Origin: Nectonema munidae
Taxonomy: Eukaryota; Nematomorpha; Nectonematoida; Nectonematidae
NCBI GenBank assembly: GCA_030549495.1
Contig: JAUIRK010000144.1
Coordinates: 310,001 to 374,000 of the forward strand
DNA: 64,000 nt
Direction of reading: 5' to 3'
The notes below the pieces were generated by a model that had not been told where the DNA came from, did no database searches, and saw nothing but the letters and a program-made list of their open reading frames with translations. Numbering within the stretch: position 1 is the first letter of the stretch; every line of letters starts with the position of its first letter. The position numbers were made by a program, and so were the translations under genes. Of this stretch, positions 21,691 through 32,675 are shown piece by piece.

Positions 21691-22768
21691 AAAAATGGCT
21701 GCATATTAGGTATATAGTAAAAATATACTTTTTTTTGTATATTTTGGCTGATAATACTTTCTACAATCATCTTGAGTATGAAATATTTTAAAAAAAATAA
21801 AACGTATTATAAAATCTTTTGAAAATTTGTATGAGAGAAGGAACCAAGTTGAAAACTAATTGAAAAGAGAACATGTGATCAAAAAAAATAATTAAAAAAA
21901 AATATGTATCTTTACTAAATGGAAGATCTACCCTGTTCTAATGAACTAGGAAGTGGTTTAATTATATAATATTAGATGTTTCAAAAAAGATTTTGATTGT
22001 GAAAAAGGAGTTTCTCTTTTACAAATGAAAAATATTTAAATCTATAGATTATCATCTAGGATTACAGTTAACATTTAGCTAAGATGGGTAGGAAATCTGA
22101 AAATTTAGAATAGGTCAGATTTATTAAAAATGGCACAGATGCCAATATGTGAGAATTTAGTCATTATCAAGATATTTTTAATTTAAATTGAATTTGTCCA
22201 TCTTTTTCCTTTTGTGTCAAAGAGATAATTTTTTAGATGAAGAACGTTGACAACTTTATGTAATTGAACAATCAACATCACGAATTATTCATCAGAAAAA
22301 AACCTTTGAAATGAGATTGGTTGACAAATATTCAGGCCTGATAATAAAATACACGATACTGATAAAAAAGTCTAAGATCATCAAGAAGATTCTTTAATCA
22401 GAATGCTTTGAGAGAGGAAAAAAAGTCATTTTATCCTTATAAAAAATTTTTTCGAACACACATTGAAGAATATAAATTTCTAATGAAAAAAGAGCTACCA
22501 AGAAAGGATCATCATAGAATGAATACCAAAATTACATACTGTAAATTATAATATGACGTAGAGACTACGAGCCGATAATGAATTTGTAGCCAAAAAGATG
22601 GAGGTCTTATCGAGTTACATAAGTTACTGTAGAATGAAATATTTTGAGTGAATTAAACACCTAAAATTGGTTTATTAAAAAAATTAAGAAAATAATTACC
22701 AGAGAGACACTGAATTACGCATGGTTAAAAATAAGTATATATGTGTAAAAAACATTATATTTTTACTT
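21691..22768. other. AT-rich spacer between two tandem arrays
   Basis: No gene supported; very AT-rich with no clear repeats. Confidence 0.4.
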
Positions 22769-23310
22769 AGATAAAAAGTTTCTTTTTAAATGAGCTGATA
22801 TATAAATTATGCTTTGATAACTTTAATTGATTTTTATAAAAAATGAATATCACCGCCGAATTTAGCATGCTTGAAAATGGGTGTTTTTGTCTAAAAAACA
22901 TAAATTGTTTAGATAAAAAGTTCCTTTTTGAGAAATTTAGATAATTTTAAAACAGGTTCGATTGATTTTCATAAAAAATGAATATCACCACTAAATTCAG
23001 CATACTTGAAAATGGGTATACATGTGTAAAATCTTTATATACTTATTTAGATAAAAAGTTCCTTTTTGAGATGGGCTGTCACATTTAGATCAATTTTTTG
23101 ACAGGTTTGATTGATTTTCATAAAAAATGAATATGACCACTGAATTTAGCTTACTTGAAAATGGGTATACATGTGTAAAAAACTTTATATAATTACTTAG
23201 ATAAAAAGTTTCTTCTTGTGATGAACTATCACATTTAGATCAATTTTTTGACAGTTTTGATTGGTTTTCATAAAAAATGGATATGACCACCGAATTGAGC
23301 ATAGTTGAAA
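22769..23310. repeat. Tandem array of ~145-bp units, 4 copies
   Basis: The marker agataaaaagttcctttt starts units at 22769, 22911, 23049 and 23199. Each continues with 'gattgattttcataaaaaat', 'gaatatcaccactgaattta' and 'cttgaaaatgggtatacatg'. It is unrelated at the sequence level to the array at 20165-21690 but of the same period class. A run of ten G at 23367-23376 follows the array, mirroring the G run before the first array. Confidence 0.75.
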
Positions 23311-23631
23311 TATATATGTAACATTAAAATTATTTATAAAAACTTATTAATATCTGAGAAAAATAGGGGGGGGGGCATCCACCACTTGAGAGGACAAATT
23401 TTGCCCAGCACTAATAGGGTTAAAGGCCAGCTTTGACTTCAATACACTAAGCTAGATTTCACACAGCTTTTATATAAAAAAAACCTCTCAATTTTAATGA
23501 AAAACTGTTACTGCATAAAATATTACTTAAAAGATTTAAATCTTTTCCAAGCAGACCTTATCCTGTTACAATGAATCTTCAATAACAAATGTATAATTTT
23601 AATAAATAAAAAGCCCAAAAACCCCATATTT

Positions 23632-23766
23632 TTAACCCATTAAGTCCCAATGCTCCCATTTTGAACATAAGTAGTTTCATCTTCGTCTGCTTTTTTCATT
23701 GACTGAATATAAATCGTCTGCGTTTTTTTAGATATCGTCTGATTTCTATGGTACTTAATGGGTTAA
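23632..23766 (+). mobile_element. TTAA-flanked piggyBac-type MITE, copy 1
   Basis: Bounded by TTAACCCATTAAGTcCCA and its inverse TACTTAATGGGTTAA. The interior contains gaacataagtagtttcatct, tcgtctgctttt and aaatcgtctgcg. 135 bp including both TTAA sites. Same family as 33954-34081, 38765-38902, 55786-55937 and 58077-58215. Confidence 0.8.
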
Positions 23767-24720
23767 TGGAATTTTGTCCAATGCAAAAGACTAACGAAGT
23801 GGTATTCCACAAGGTTCCGTACTTAGACCTATTCTCTTTAACATTTTTCTTCAAATTTAGTTCAATCAAATATCTAACTTTTTGCTGATGATATAAAGTA
23901 TATACTTGCATTTATACTTTGCAAAACGATCTTGCCAGAATCAGTGAATGGTCTAACACAATGGAGCTTACTTTTTAATTATGAAAAATGTTACTATATG
24001 GAAATGAGAAAAACACAAAACATTGACTTCTTTTTTGGTGAGCATAAAGTTTGTAAAGTGCAAAAACAAAGAGATTTGGGAATTATTATTGTTAACAAAA
24101 TGAAATTTCATCGAAACACATCTCATGTAATTTGTAGAGCATTTACCACAATTAACTTGATTAAAGACTGTTTTTCAAGCTTAATAAGAAAAATGCTTCT
24201 CTTCTCTTCAAACCCATGATACGACCAATATTGGAACATGGCAATATAATTACTGGCCCTCACAACAAGCTTGAATTGAGGAAACTTGAGAGAGCTAAAA
24301 GAAAGTTCACTAAAAAAGTAGTTGGTTTCCAAGATATGTCATACACAGACAGAATAAAAGAACTCAATCTTCCGTCTTTCCTTTATAGAATTAAGACAAA
24401 AAAATGATAACTATTTATAATATACTGAAGAAAAATATTGACATACAAAAAAATGTTTTACCTCCAATGGCATTACAAAAATGGGTTAAAATTTGAAAAA
24501 TCACATGCTGAATATAGGTCATATAAGAAAGCTTGGGCGACTAAAGAAATTTTTGAAAAATTGTTAAAAAAAAACTTGATTGTAAAATGAAAATACAGGA
24601 AAGAAAAATGACTCTTTTGATGGATAAATCTACGCCGCCTGAATATTTATCAAATTTTTTTATAAATAATCTCGAAAAACTGAAGAAAAAAACAATTTAA
24701 GTATTATTTGTTTTTATTGA
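23767..24720 (+). mobile_element. CR1-type LINE fragment (RT C-terminal half)
   Basis: Starts right at the MITE border with RT palm words RSGIPQGSVLRPILFNIF, then an imperfect active-site region (SNFLLMI in frame, FADDIK one base out). The thumb/C-terminal part follows: ISEW/LTQWSLLFNYEKC, KQRDLGIIIVNKMKFH, MIRPILEHGNIITGPHNK, LRKLERAKRKFTKKVVG and DRIKELNLPSFLYRIK. The last two blocks are the CR1-clade signature. Several frameshifts; no 5' part, so the MITE may sit inside or at the truncation point. Confidence 0.75.
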
Positions 24721-25361
24721 TTTAATTTTGTTTTTAAAAATTTTTGCCAAAATAGAAATCCGTGTAGGCCAAAGTTTTTTTCTGGTCTCAAGCGATTCGA
24801 CATAGAGGAAGTTTATTGTATTTATATAAATTAGCTATTCGATTCCCTAAGTTATACACTATAAATTACATAAAAATGAAATTATTTCTACCAAGTTGTA
24901 TTAACAAAAATTTGAAAGCATTACCAACTATTCTAAGGATTCTTGATAAAAAAAAACTAAAACATTAAATAAAAGGAATATCTAAAAATATAGAAAGGCT
25001 TTTTCGTCCCCTGAAATCAGATCAGGTCAATTCACTAAATATTCGATTATGGAACTTGAATAAATAAACACATTACATTTGCAATGTCTGATAAAACTGA
25101 ATATAATAGTTAAAAAGAATATATAACATATTTATAAAAGCAAATACGGTTGTAAAAGAAGCCTAAATGATATACGCAGTCTACGATTTATAAAAACGTG
25201 AAAAATTGAATAAAAGTCTAAAAATACACGAATTTGAAAGGATGAAAAAATGTTCCTTGTAGCTGAACATTGAAAAATAAATATTGGAGAAAGAAAATAA
25301 TAAAAAAAATTAAGCAGTAAATTGTATGAAAAGGGACTAAATTATTTCAAAAACATTACAC
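24721..25361. other. AT-rich intergenic sequence
   Basis: No gene supported. The first part (to ~25080) may be an old LINE 3' region, with words such as gcgattcgacatagaggaag. Confidence 0.35.
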
Positions 25362-25367
25362 TTTATT
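25362..25367 (-). terminator. Poly(A) signal of eL14 ORF
   Basis: AATAAA on the minus strand immediately follows the TAA stop at 25368-25370. A signal overlapping the end of the ORF would give an extremely short 3' UTR. Confidence 0.5.
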
Positions 25368-25802
25368 TTAAACTTTCTTTTTCAAGGATTTACTTTTAAA
25401 ATGTTCTTTTTTTAACTTTCGAAATTCACCATAAAGTACCTTGTTTCTCATTTGTTTTAACTTTTTCAACTTGAACCGTTGGAAGTCATTGAGATTTTCT
25501 TTAATGCGTCTCGCTTTAATTTTTTTAGACCATGAAGTTTCATCCCATTTTTCATTAAGTTTTTCTTTGATCCAAACTTTTTTAACCGTTGAGGATCGCG
25601 AATTAATTCCAATAGGCAAAAGGAACTTAGTTAAATGAACTCTTTTCAAGTTAATGCATTTCCGAGAAACTCCACTTATTGGACCATCAACAATAATTCG
25701 ATTTTGATCAACGACATTAACAATAACACATATTTTCCCTTCATCAGGTCCATGTGACACAAGACAAACTCTACCAATTTGCACCCACTTAGTAAAGAGC
25801 AT
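25368..25802 (-). CDS. RPL14: Ribosomal protein eL14-like, intronless
   Basis: A 144-residue complete ORF (ATG 25802-25800, TAA 25370-25368) matching eukaryotic large-subunit protein eL14 along its length. The N-terminal KOW-type barrel is at residues ~6-40 (WVQIGRVCLVSHGPDEGK, then VVDQNRIIVDGP). Next come RKCINLKRVHLTKFLLPI, WDETSWSKKIKARR, NDFQRFKLKKLKQMRNK and a Lys-rich tail. Known animal eL14 has the same order (VGRVA-GP-GK, VIDQNRALVDGP, WAKKIEAR, FDRFK, ARN). No introns, no visible poly(A) tract or target duplication. Many conserved positions are changed, yet the frame is whole, which argues for continued selection rather than a dead retrocopy. It may be a diverged paralog, for example a tissue-specific ribosomal variant; the canonical gene is not in this window. 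Confidence 0.75.
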   Translation of the reverse strand: MLFTKWVQIGRVCLVSHGPDEGKICVIVNVVDQNRIIVDGPISGVSRKCINLKRVHLTKFLLPIGINSRSSTVKKVWIKEKLNEKWDETSWSKKIKARRIKENLNDFQRFKLKKLKQMRNKVLYGEFRKLKKEHFKSKSLKKKV

Positions 25803-26124
25803 TGCTATGTTTTAAGATAGATGAGAATTAGAAGCAAAATAATAAAATTAAAAAAATAAAATCTAAAAAAATATAGAAATGAACTATTTTATCACAAATT
25901 TTTATTAAGATATTTGCATAATTTTACTTCAATTTACTGTTTTTTATTATAAAAATTTAATTTTAAGAAGAAGAAATTTTATTTTGCAATTATATAAAAA
26001 AATAACATAAGTTGTAAATAAAATGAGTATTTTTTCTAATTAAATGTTTCTTATTTTAGTGTATCATTCTCTTAATATAATTGAGGGTTAAATCAAAAAG
26101 CCGAAATAGGCCTCTAATATGATT
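25803..26124. other. AT-rich sequence, presumed eL14 5' flank
   Basis: No ORF or clear promoter element recognised. Confidence 0.3.
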
Positions 26125-26600
26125 CACCTTCGAAATAAATGTAAAATAGATAAAAATAAAAGTTTATACTTTATTACTACATGAAGTTTATACTTTATTA
26201 ACTACATGAACCATGAATATAATTTACGAAATAAATCCAATTTATCACTTCCATCTTATTGTAAAAAATTATCTAAACAATCTATAAAATATAAAATTTC
26301 TCATAACTTTAACTTTTTTATGTTTAACTCTCAACGTATTCTTTCTAAAATAAGCCCTTGTAAAAATATAATAAAAAAACTTCTCTTGGATAAATATAGT
26401 TTAACTTGTCATTCTATTAATTGCTTTGTGTGTAACAACCACCAATAGTTATTTAACAATATATTAACAGCCACTCATTCTAATCATCCGCAATGCATAC
26501 TATCTGTATTTTATTCCATCTAATTAGTTTATTTTTACACGAATGTATAGAAATATATATGAAAAAAGACAATATATTGTTATATAAATGAGTTAAAGCC
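26125..26600 (+). mobile_element. 3' fragment of the 15-kb LINE family
   Basis: The C-terminal peptide YNLRNKSNLSLPSYCKKL, SIKYKISHNFNFFMF at 26206-26340 and the following 3' UTR (caaccaccaatagttattta, ccactcattctaatcat) repeat the minus-strand sequence at 15200-15600. Nothing upstream of the C-terminus is present, so this is a strongly 5'-truncated copy, preceded by a short direct repeat (gaagtttatactttatta). Confidence 0.7.
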
Positions 26601-26961
26601 TAATAAAATAGTTATACATAAAATGAAAGCTTAGTTATAACAAGTTATGAGTATTGTAGGAGCTCCTTTTCCATATGTAGCATTCCTCTTTGCAGCAAGA
26701 ATATGCATATGACTTTTCATATGTGTGAATAAGCATTGTTTTTATTTTCTTTTTGAAGCTTGCGTAGTTGTTGCTTGATAATGTTATAAATATCAAATTT
26801 TTTTTCTTCTTTTTGTAAATGAGACTTTTGATTCTTTAATTAGGTGGTAAGACTTGTTAATTTATTTTCCTTCTATGAGACTATATAAAATCTATATGAC
26901 TCTTTACCTGGCTCATTCAATACCAGTGGTAATTTTTTATTTCTTTAATTAGACAAAAACT
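26601..26961. other. AT-rich intergenic sequence
   Basis: No gene supported. Confidence 0.4.
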
Positions 26962-27346
26962 CTGGGGCAGATTAACATAAGGGCTATTCGGGCTGCAGCT
27001 CTAGGTCAACGGCCCCACTGGAAAAAATAAGCCCCAGTTATTGAAAAAAATGCGTATATATATACAAAAAGTAAAGCTAGAAAAGTTCATTTGGAACTCG
27101 CAAATAATTACTTTAGTTGAAATTCATGTGGATATGTAACTTTTTTGTTTTAATTAAATAAATGAATAAAGATTTTACTATCTTTTTTTTTAGTTTTTTT
27201 TCTTTAAACAACATACGAAATAATTAATACTTGTATATTATACAGTGTTTTATAAAATAACCTTTCCTTAGACACAGTTCCTTTAAATCACATAGACCCA
27301 CAACAAGTTAGGGATCCAGGCCTTGCTTTCCCCTAATTAGCCCCTG
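26962..27346. mobile_element. 385-bp hAT MITE with exact 8-bp duplication
   Basis: Starts CTGGGGCAGATTAA and ends with the inverse-like CTAATTAGCCCCTG(C). It is flanked by CAAAAACT at 26954-26961 and 27347-27354, an exact 8-bp target duplication as hAT transposases make. The interior is non-coding, with short GC-rich ends. An intact duplication suggests fairly recent insertion. Confidence 0.75.
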
Positions 27347-27354
27347 CAAAAACT

Positions 27355-28700
27355 CTTCTATATAATGTTGAGAAAATTTCTTTTACTTTCTTTATAAATT
27401 CCAATATCCTTAGCAATAAAGCAACTAATATCAAGAAAATTGAAAAATGCTGTTAGTTGCCATCTTCTTTTAGACTATTTTCTCGTATAGGCTTTAACTT
27501 CTGATTCGCACAATCCATACTACTTTTTTCACTATTATAATTTTTCTATATAATTGTTTATTTCTCCGTAAACGGCTTTATGACCTTGGAAAATTTCTAT
27601 GAAATTTAATTTATACTGAATATTAATTTATATTCTATATTTAATATATTTTATTGTAATAGTTTCTCTTTTTTTACTTAAATTTAGACCAAATTTTTCG
27701 AAGTAAAGTCCAGTTATCAAAAAATTTTAAAAACTTTTGCAAAAATAAATTATTCTAGCGTATGTAGCAAATGATAAGCTTTCAAATGATATATATATCA
27801 TAAAAAAGAAATAATAAAAAACAGTTTAATTTTTTTCTGCAAATCAAATAAATAAAAATTTCCAAAAAATTGTCATATTATTATTATTATTAATATTATT
27901 ATTCTTTTTTCAAGAGTTTGATTTTATATTTGATTTTATTGATAAGATAAACAAAATTATTCCTCGATCTAAGATTAATTTAGTTTTTAAAGTCCAAATA
28001 ATAATATTTCTCATTTGCATCAAGTTAATAGCCTTTTTATAATAAGAAGGAGAAAGGTTTACAGTTTTAAACTTTTACTAATATTTTAACCAAAAAGAGA
28101 ATCTATTATAGATTAAGAGTTAGGAAATAAAACAACTTAATTTTTTTATAATTTTTTGAAACAATAGAAGACAAATTGATTAATGAACAGCAAATCATTC
28201 ATATTGGTTGAGCATTAAATTTTATTTTACCTAATAAACAACAAAGCAAAATTTATTATTTTAATGAATGAGCATAATTATTATTTATTTTGAAATGATA
28301 TTTAAAAGATTTGAAAACTCAAAAGTGAAAAAATAAAAATGTGAGGTATAAAGCACAGCAAAGTAATAACGCACATCTGTTTACTTAGTAAATCATTTAC
28401 TTCTACATAAGTGGAGCAAACAATGTGTATATATGTTAATATTTATAATATATGTTCACATGAAGAACTATATCATCTTTTTCAAGATTATCATTATAGG
28501 GAAAATCAATAGCCAAATATGCCCGTGAATTAGATTTTTCCTATATATAAAAAATTTTTTCTTTGCAAAATAACAAGTACAACTTAAAAGTTCACATGGA
28601 AAACAAAAGGTAAAGTCTAGATTATAGTACCGTGTGTACTCAGAAGATGATTTTTTTTAAATGAAAGTAATGACATGGATTCATTTTCAAAGAGAAACAC
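27355..28700. other. Long AT-rich stretch
   Basis: No gene or structured repeat supported; many A/T homopolymer tracts and a short (att)n tract near 27877-27903. Confidence 0.45.
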
Positions 28701-29807
28701 ATTTTTCCATCTTTCTCGTATTTCTCGCTTTTCCTATCCAAGATTATCATCATAAAATTCATTAACTTTATTTATTAAAGAAATAATTGATCCTTTTAGT
28801 ATATAGGTAATTTTTAAAGGTTTATTAGAGTTTTTAATCTTATGTGAAAGATTTTCCCTATATCTTATCAGTGGCCCGAAAATAATTCTGTAAAAAACCG
28901 TCGAAATATTTATAAAGAAATACTCCAACTCTTTGTTTAAAAATATCTTCCACTTTCAATAATTCATTCTGAATAAAAATCTCTGAAGTGTGGTCCGTCT
29001 TATTCATGTTAAAAATTACTCGTATAGCTCTCTTTTAAAGAATTTGAATAGGTTTTTTTCCCAAAGGGAATCAATTTATGATGCTATAATTAACATAAGA
29101 AAGGAATAATTGCTTATAAATCATAAGTTTAATCTTCAATGGGAAAATATTTTTAGTAAAAAACAAAATACTAATGACTCGATTTTATTTTTACATTTTT
29201 TTCAGCAATACCTGTGGATTTAAAAGTTTATATTTCCTATTCTTATTGGAGATTATCATGCATTTTGATTTCTTTTTGTTCAAAATCAAATTATTTTCAG
29301 AACACCAGTTGTAGAGTTTGTCTAAGTTCTTGTTTAAACTATATGTGTCGATAACTTCACCATTTTTTACTTTAGATGGAAGATAAGCGCAGATGTCGTC
29401 TACAAAGAGCAGAAACTCAAAAAGTTTTGGTAGGAAGAAAATGTTGTTTATAGCTATGCTGAAAGTAAGGGCTCCAAAATGGATCCCTGCTGGACACCAT
29501 TTTTGATAATTTCTAGAAAAACATCATTCACTTTAACAATTTGATACCTATTAATAAAGTATGAGTTTAAAAAAAACAACGAACCTCTACTAAACCCACA
29601 TTCATTCAAATTCTTCAAGATTGATGAGTGATTAACTCTGTCAAAAGCCTTTGACAGGTAAAAGAGAAAAATTACTGAGTCATCCTTTTTTTCTAAAATT
29701 TCATACTGCCTTATGAATCAAACAAGAATGGAAAGATTCCCTCGAATAATATTGGCGAAATCCAAATTGATAGTCATTTAAGTAATTTATTGAACCAAAG
29801 TAAGTCC

Positions 29808-30164
29808 TCAATTGATAATGTATAAATTTTTCGAATATTTTGAAAGTGTGGTGATAATTGAGATAGGTCTGTATTTATCTACACAGTTTTTATCATTTTT
29901 CTTATGTACAGGTACAACTTTATTAAACTTACGGATTTTAGGAAAGACACAATTTTTTAAAGAAAGATTTATAGCTTTACATAAGACATTACAAATATCA
30001 TGTTTTATTAATTTTATTTGATTTATTGAAATTCCACATATGTCTTTTGTTTCATTTTTTTTCATTCCATCTATAACAAATAATAACATTTCATATGAAC
30101 AGAGTTCGGATTTAAAGGACTCAACTGTGTTGTCAAGAAAATTTAAAACGAGTTGTTCTGGCAA
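29808..30164 (-). pseudogene. LINE RT, N-terminal segment
   Basis: 118-codon frame (start not ATG-certain): GISINQIKLIKHDICNVLCK, SLKNCVFPKIRKFNKVVPVH, KKNDKNCVDKYRPISIITTL and a final SK. VVPVHKKxD..xxYRPISI is the classic first RT block of CR1/Jockey LINEs. The palm with the catalytic Asp pair follows in other frames at lower coordinates, including FLLFVDDICAYLPS near 29410-29370. Confidence 0.75.
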
Positions 30165-30309
30165 AGAGTCATTTTGTACAAAAGCAAAACTTTCATTGAA
30201 AATGTTAACTAAGATATGATCATCATAGTACTCATCATTTCTTTTAATACGTATTTTCTTATTGTTATTCTCTTTTAGAGGAAAACAAGCGCCTATCGAA
30301 TTTTTCTCT

Positions 30310-31140
30310 TTACCTTTTTATTTTTATTTTATTAATTTTCAAATTGAGAGATAAAAGTATTGTTATATAATCCGAAAAAAATGTCAAACAGTTGAAAGCT
30401 TTATAATCAACATTGTCTTCATTTAGTAAAAAGTTGTCAACTAATGTTTGAGTTTCATATCCTATCTGAATAGTAAAAGTTGGGATTTGTGAGCCTGCTG
30501 CAATTAAGTTAAAAAACTTCGGCGTTAAATAATTCTTCATCCTTAATAAATCAAAATTGAACTCCCAGCAAATATTATCTTTATTTTTGTCAATATTAAA
30601 GATCAAGTTTTCAAAAAAAGAAAAAAAATTATTCACTAGATCCTTATTGGTGGTGGGTAGCCCATATATATCGTGAAGCGTGATATTTTTCTGTTTTTGT
30701 AGATAAAGGTCAATACTCTGGTATTCAAACGAGTCAATAAAATGTGCACTTTCACCAATTTGATAATTGATGTCATTCCTAACAAAAAATAGGAGACCGC
30801 CATGCTTAGAACATCTTTTAGGGATATTTACTGCAGAATAATTAGGTATAAGGAAATAATCCGCATTTTTATCTAGCCAGGTCTCTTGTAAACATATTAG
30901 AGTTAAATCTTTTACCATGCATGTAGACAACTTATTCAAAAAAATTACAAGTTCAGCGAATTTGCTTTTTAGTGATTGGGCATTAAGAGGTAAAATATTC
31001 ATATCATATAATACGTATAACTTCGAATTTAAATTAACTTCATGTGAACTTTTGAGTTGACTGTTGGTATCTAAATATAGGTTAGTGTGATACAATAAAT
31101 TTTTACATTCAACCATGATGGAATAAGATGATACTCTCAA
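30310..31140 (-). pseudogene. LINE apurinic-type endonuclease domain
   Basis: 276 codons open. Motifs of the exonuclease-endonuclease-phosphatase fold appear in order: LPLNAQSLKSKF (N), LICLQETWLD (E), KHGGLLFFVRNDINYQ, then EFNFDLLR where GDFN is expected, and FFSDYITI where SDH is expected. Loss of the Asp-Asn of GDFN and of the final His means the nuclease would be inactive, although the frame is open. It would have nicked target DNA to prime reverse transcription. Confidence 0.8.
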
Positions 31141-31383
31141 TGCGTTTCAATTCCTTGATAACATATGAATATGATGCTATAACTTATTGATGCATGATTA
31201 ATTGATGACTCTCATTTTTGGTACAAGTATGACATTTGTACTTTGTGCTATCATCTTTAACTGAACAAACAATATGATCATGGGATGAAGAAAATATTTG
31301 CAAATTGCATCTTTCTTAGAATTTGATGTAATTTCCCAGAAGGCCCTTACTACATTGTATATGTGAAAAAAACGGATGGCACT

Positions 31384-31896
31384 TTACATCATAAAGAAGG
31401 TAAAATCATTTTCATTGAGGAAGGAGAAAATTTCAGGACCTACTTTAACAACAACAATCTTTTTTTCATTTTGGATATCTTTTGAAAAAAGTACATCAAA
31501 AGTTCTGCCATCATCAACCAATTCAGTCAACAAGTTATTTTCAATACTTTGTGAGATAACAAATGTAACTCTTGGCAATAGTTCCTTTGGTTCTAACAAC
31601 TTTTAATTTTTCTTCTTTCCCCAAAAGATTTTCAGCTTTTTCTAGACTTTGATTGTCTGGAAAACGAAGTCTGAATACTTTTTTCGTTTTCTTATTGGAT
31701 ATCACTTTACTCCATTTAGAATGAGTGATGTCCTTTCAGCTAATTGATCTACTTTCAAGCTCTCTGATTTTACATATAAAGTGTGTTGTTTATTTTCAGG
31801 CTTTCTAACTGCGTCAGCGAATGTAAATGACGATTGCGGTGATTTTGCATCTTTACTACAACAAATATTTTTTTGAGAGTATTTTGTTTCTTTCAT
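31384..31896 (-). pseudogene. LINE ORF1 remnant
   Basis: Two neighbouring frames: 31896-31702 (SSFTFADAVRKPENKQHTLY) and 31599-31384 (LEPKELLPRVTFVISQSIEN), joined by KVFRLRFPDNQSLEKAENLL in the frame between. 'FADAV' and 'A...L..K.LLPRVTF' are typical of nucleic-acid-binding ORF1 proteins of CR1-type LINEs. Frameshifts separate the parts. Confidence 0.55.
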
Positions 31897-32183
31897 CTCC
31901 TTCAGAGAGCTTGATAATACTGAATTTTATCAAACTTTCTTGTAGCAAAAAAACACTCATCAAAATCAAGTTAAATGTAACGTGTGTGTGCTTCGATTGA
32001 AGCATTAATTTTATACTTGACACATGTTTTTGATTAATATTTTAGTAGTCACTGTATTCTTATTAACAAATTATTACAATTCTGAGGCAAGTTTTCTCTC
32101 TCTTTCAGTTTAGGGAAATTTTTTACAGTGTTAAAATGCGGGTGATTTCAAGGTTCGAGCGGGAGATAGAGTCTGATTGCGTG

Positions 32184-32237
32184 AGTCTCCCGTCAAATGC
32201 GGGAGACTGCAAGAAAGTGAAGAGACTTTCTTCACTT
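32184..32237. promoter_or_regulatory. Two adjacent perfect 9-bp hairpins upstream of ING
   Basis: 32184-32208 is AGTCTCCCG-(7)-CGGGAGACT; 32215-32237 is AAGTGAAGA-(5)-TCTTCACTT. They lie about 310-360 bp before the ING start codon. A third copy of the first arm (gcgggaga, 32159-32166) allows alternative pairing. They may be 5' UTR structures or a short palindromic repeat; the sequence does not decide. Confidence 0.4.
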
Positions 32238-32545
32238 GTGGGAAGTTGAATGCGATGACGTTTGTATTAGTGTTATGTTATTTTTAATATTTTTTTAAAA
32301 ATTATTTAAAAAAAATAATAAAATAAAATATTATTGATATTAAAAAATCACATAATAAATTTAAAAATATAAAAGGGTAAAAAATAAAATTTGTCAAACT
32401 TAATCAAATCAAGTTTTTCTCTAAAACCAAAAAATTCTTTTCTCTATACAACATTTTCAAGTCTAATTATCATGAAATAAAATAATTTGCCTATCTTTCA
32501 TAAATTTTTGAAAAATATCTTATCTTGTTTTGATTTTTCATTCCA

Positions 32546-32675
32546 ATGGAACACCATAAAGTATCAAATCTCACAGAAACTTTCCTAAAAGATTATTTAG
32601 ATTTTATGGACTTTTTACCAAATGAGATTCAAAGATATTTAACCAGGCTATGTGAAATTGATGCAAAATATAATG
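32546..32675 (+). CDS. ING exon 1
   Basis: Starts ATGG at 32546 and encodes residues 1-43 plus one base ([20 protein letters not shown] through CEIDAKYN). Donor G|GTAAG at 32676. The intron of only 125 bp ends tttttag at 32800. Confidence 0.88.

Larger units (their letters stand above)
28700..31960 (-). mobile_element. Nearly full-length CR1/Jockey-type LINE
   Basis: Minus-strand order is ORF1 remnant (31896-31384), a short Cys/His-rich piece (~31290-31200), apurinic endonuclease (31140-30310), linker/RT start (30164-29808), RT core with LLFVDDIC (~29380-29420) and C-terminal domain with KRAIRVIFNMNKTDHTSEIF (~29040-28960). This is the architecture of two-ORF LINEs with an APE-type nuclease. 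Frames are interrupted several times, so the copy is inactive. It lies ~0.6 kb upstream of the ING gene on the opposite strand. Confidence 0.8.

Noticed and set aside
18938-23420. One giant hAT element from CAGGGGTGGGCAAACT to the G-run near 23.4 kb
   Set aside because: No inverse AGTTTGCCCACCCCTG end was found; 'ttttgcccagcac' at 23400 is too weak a match.
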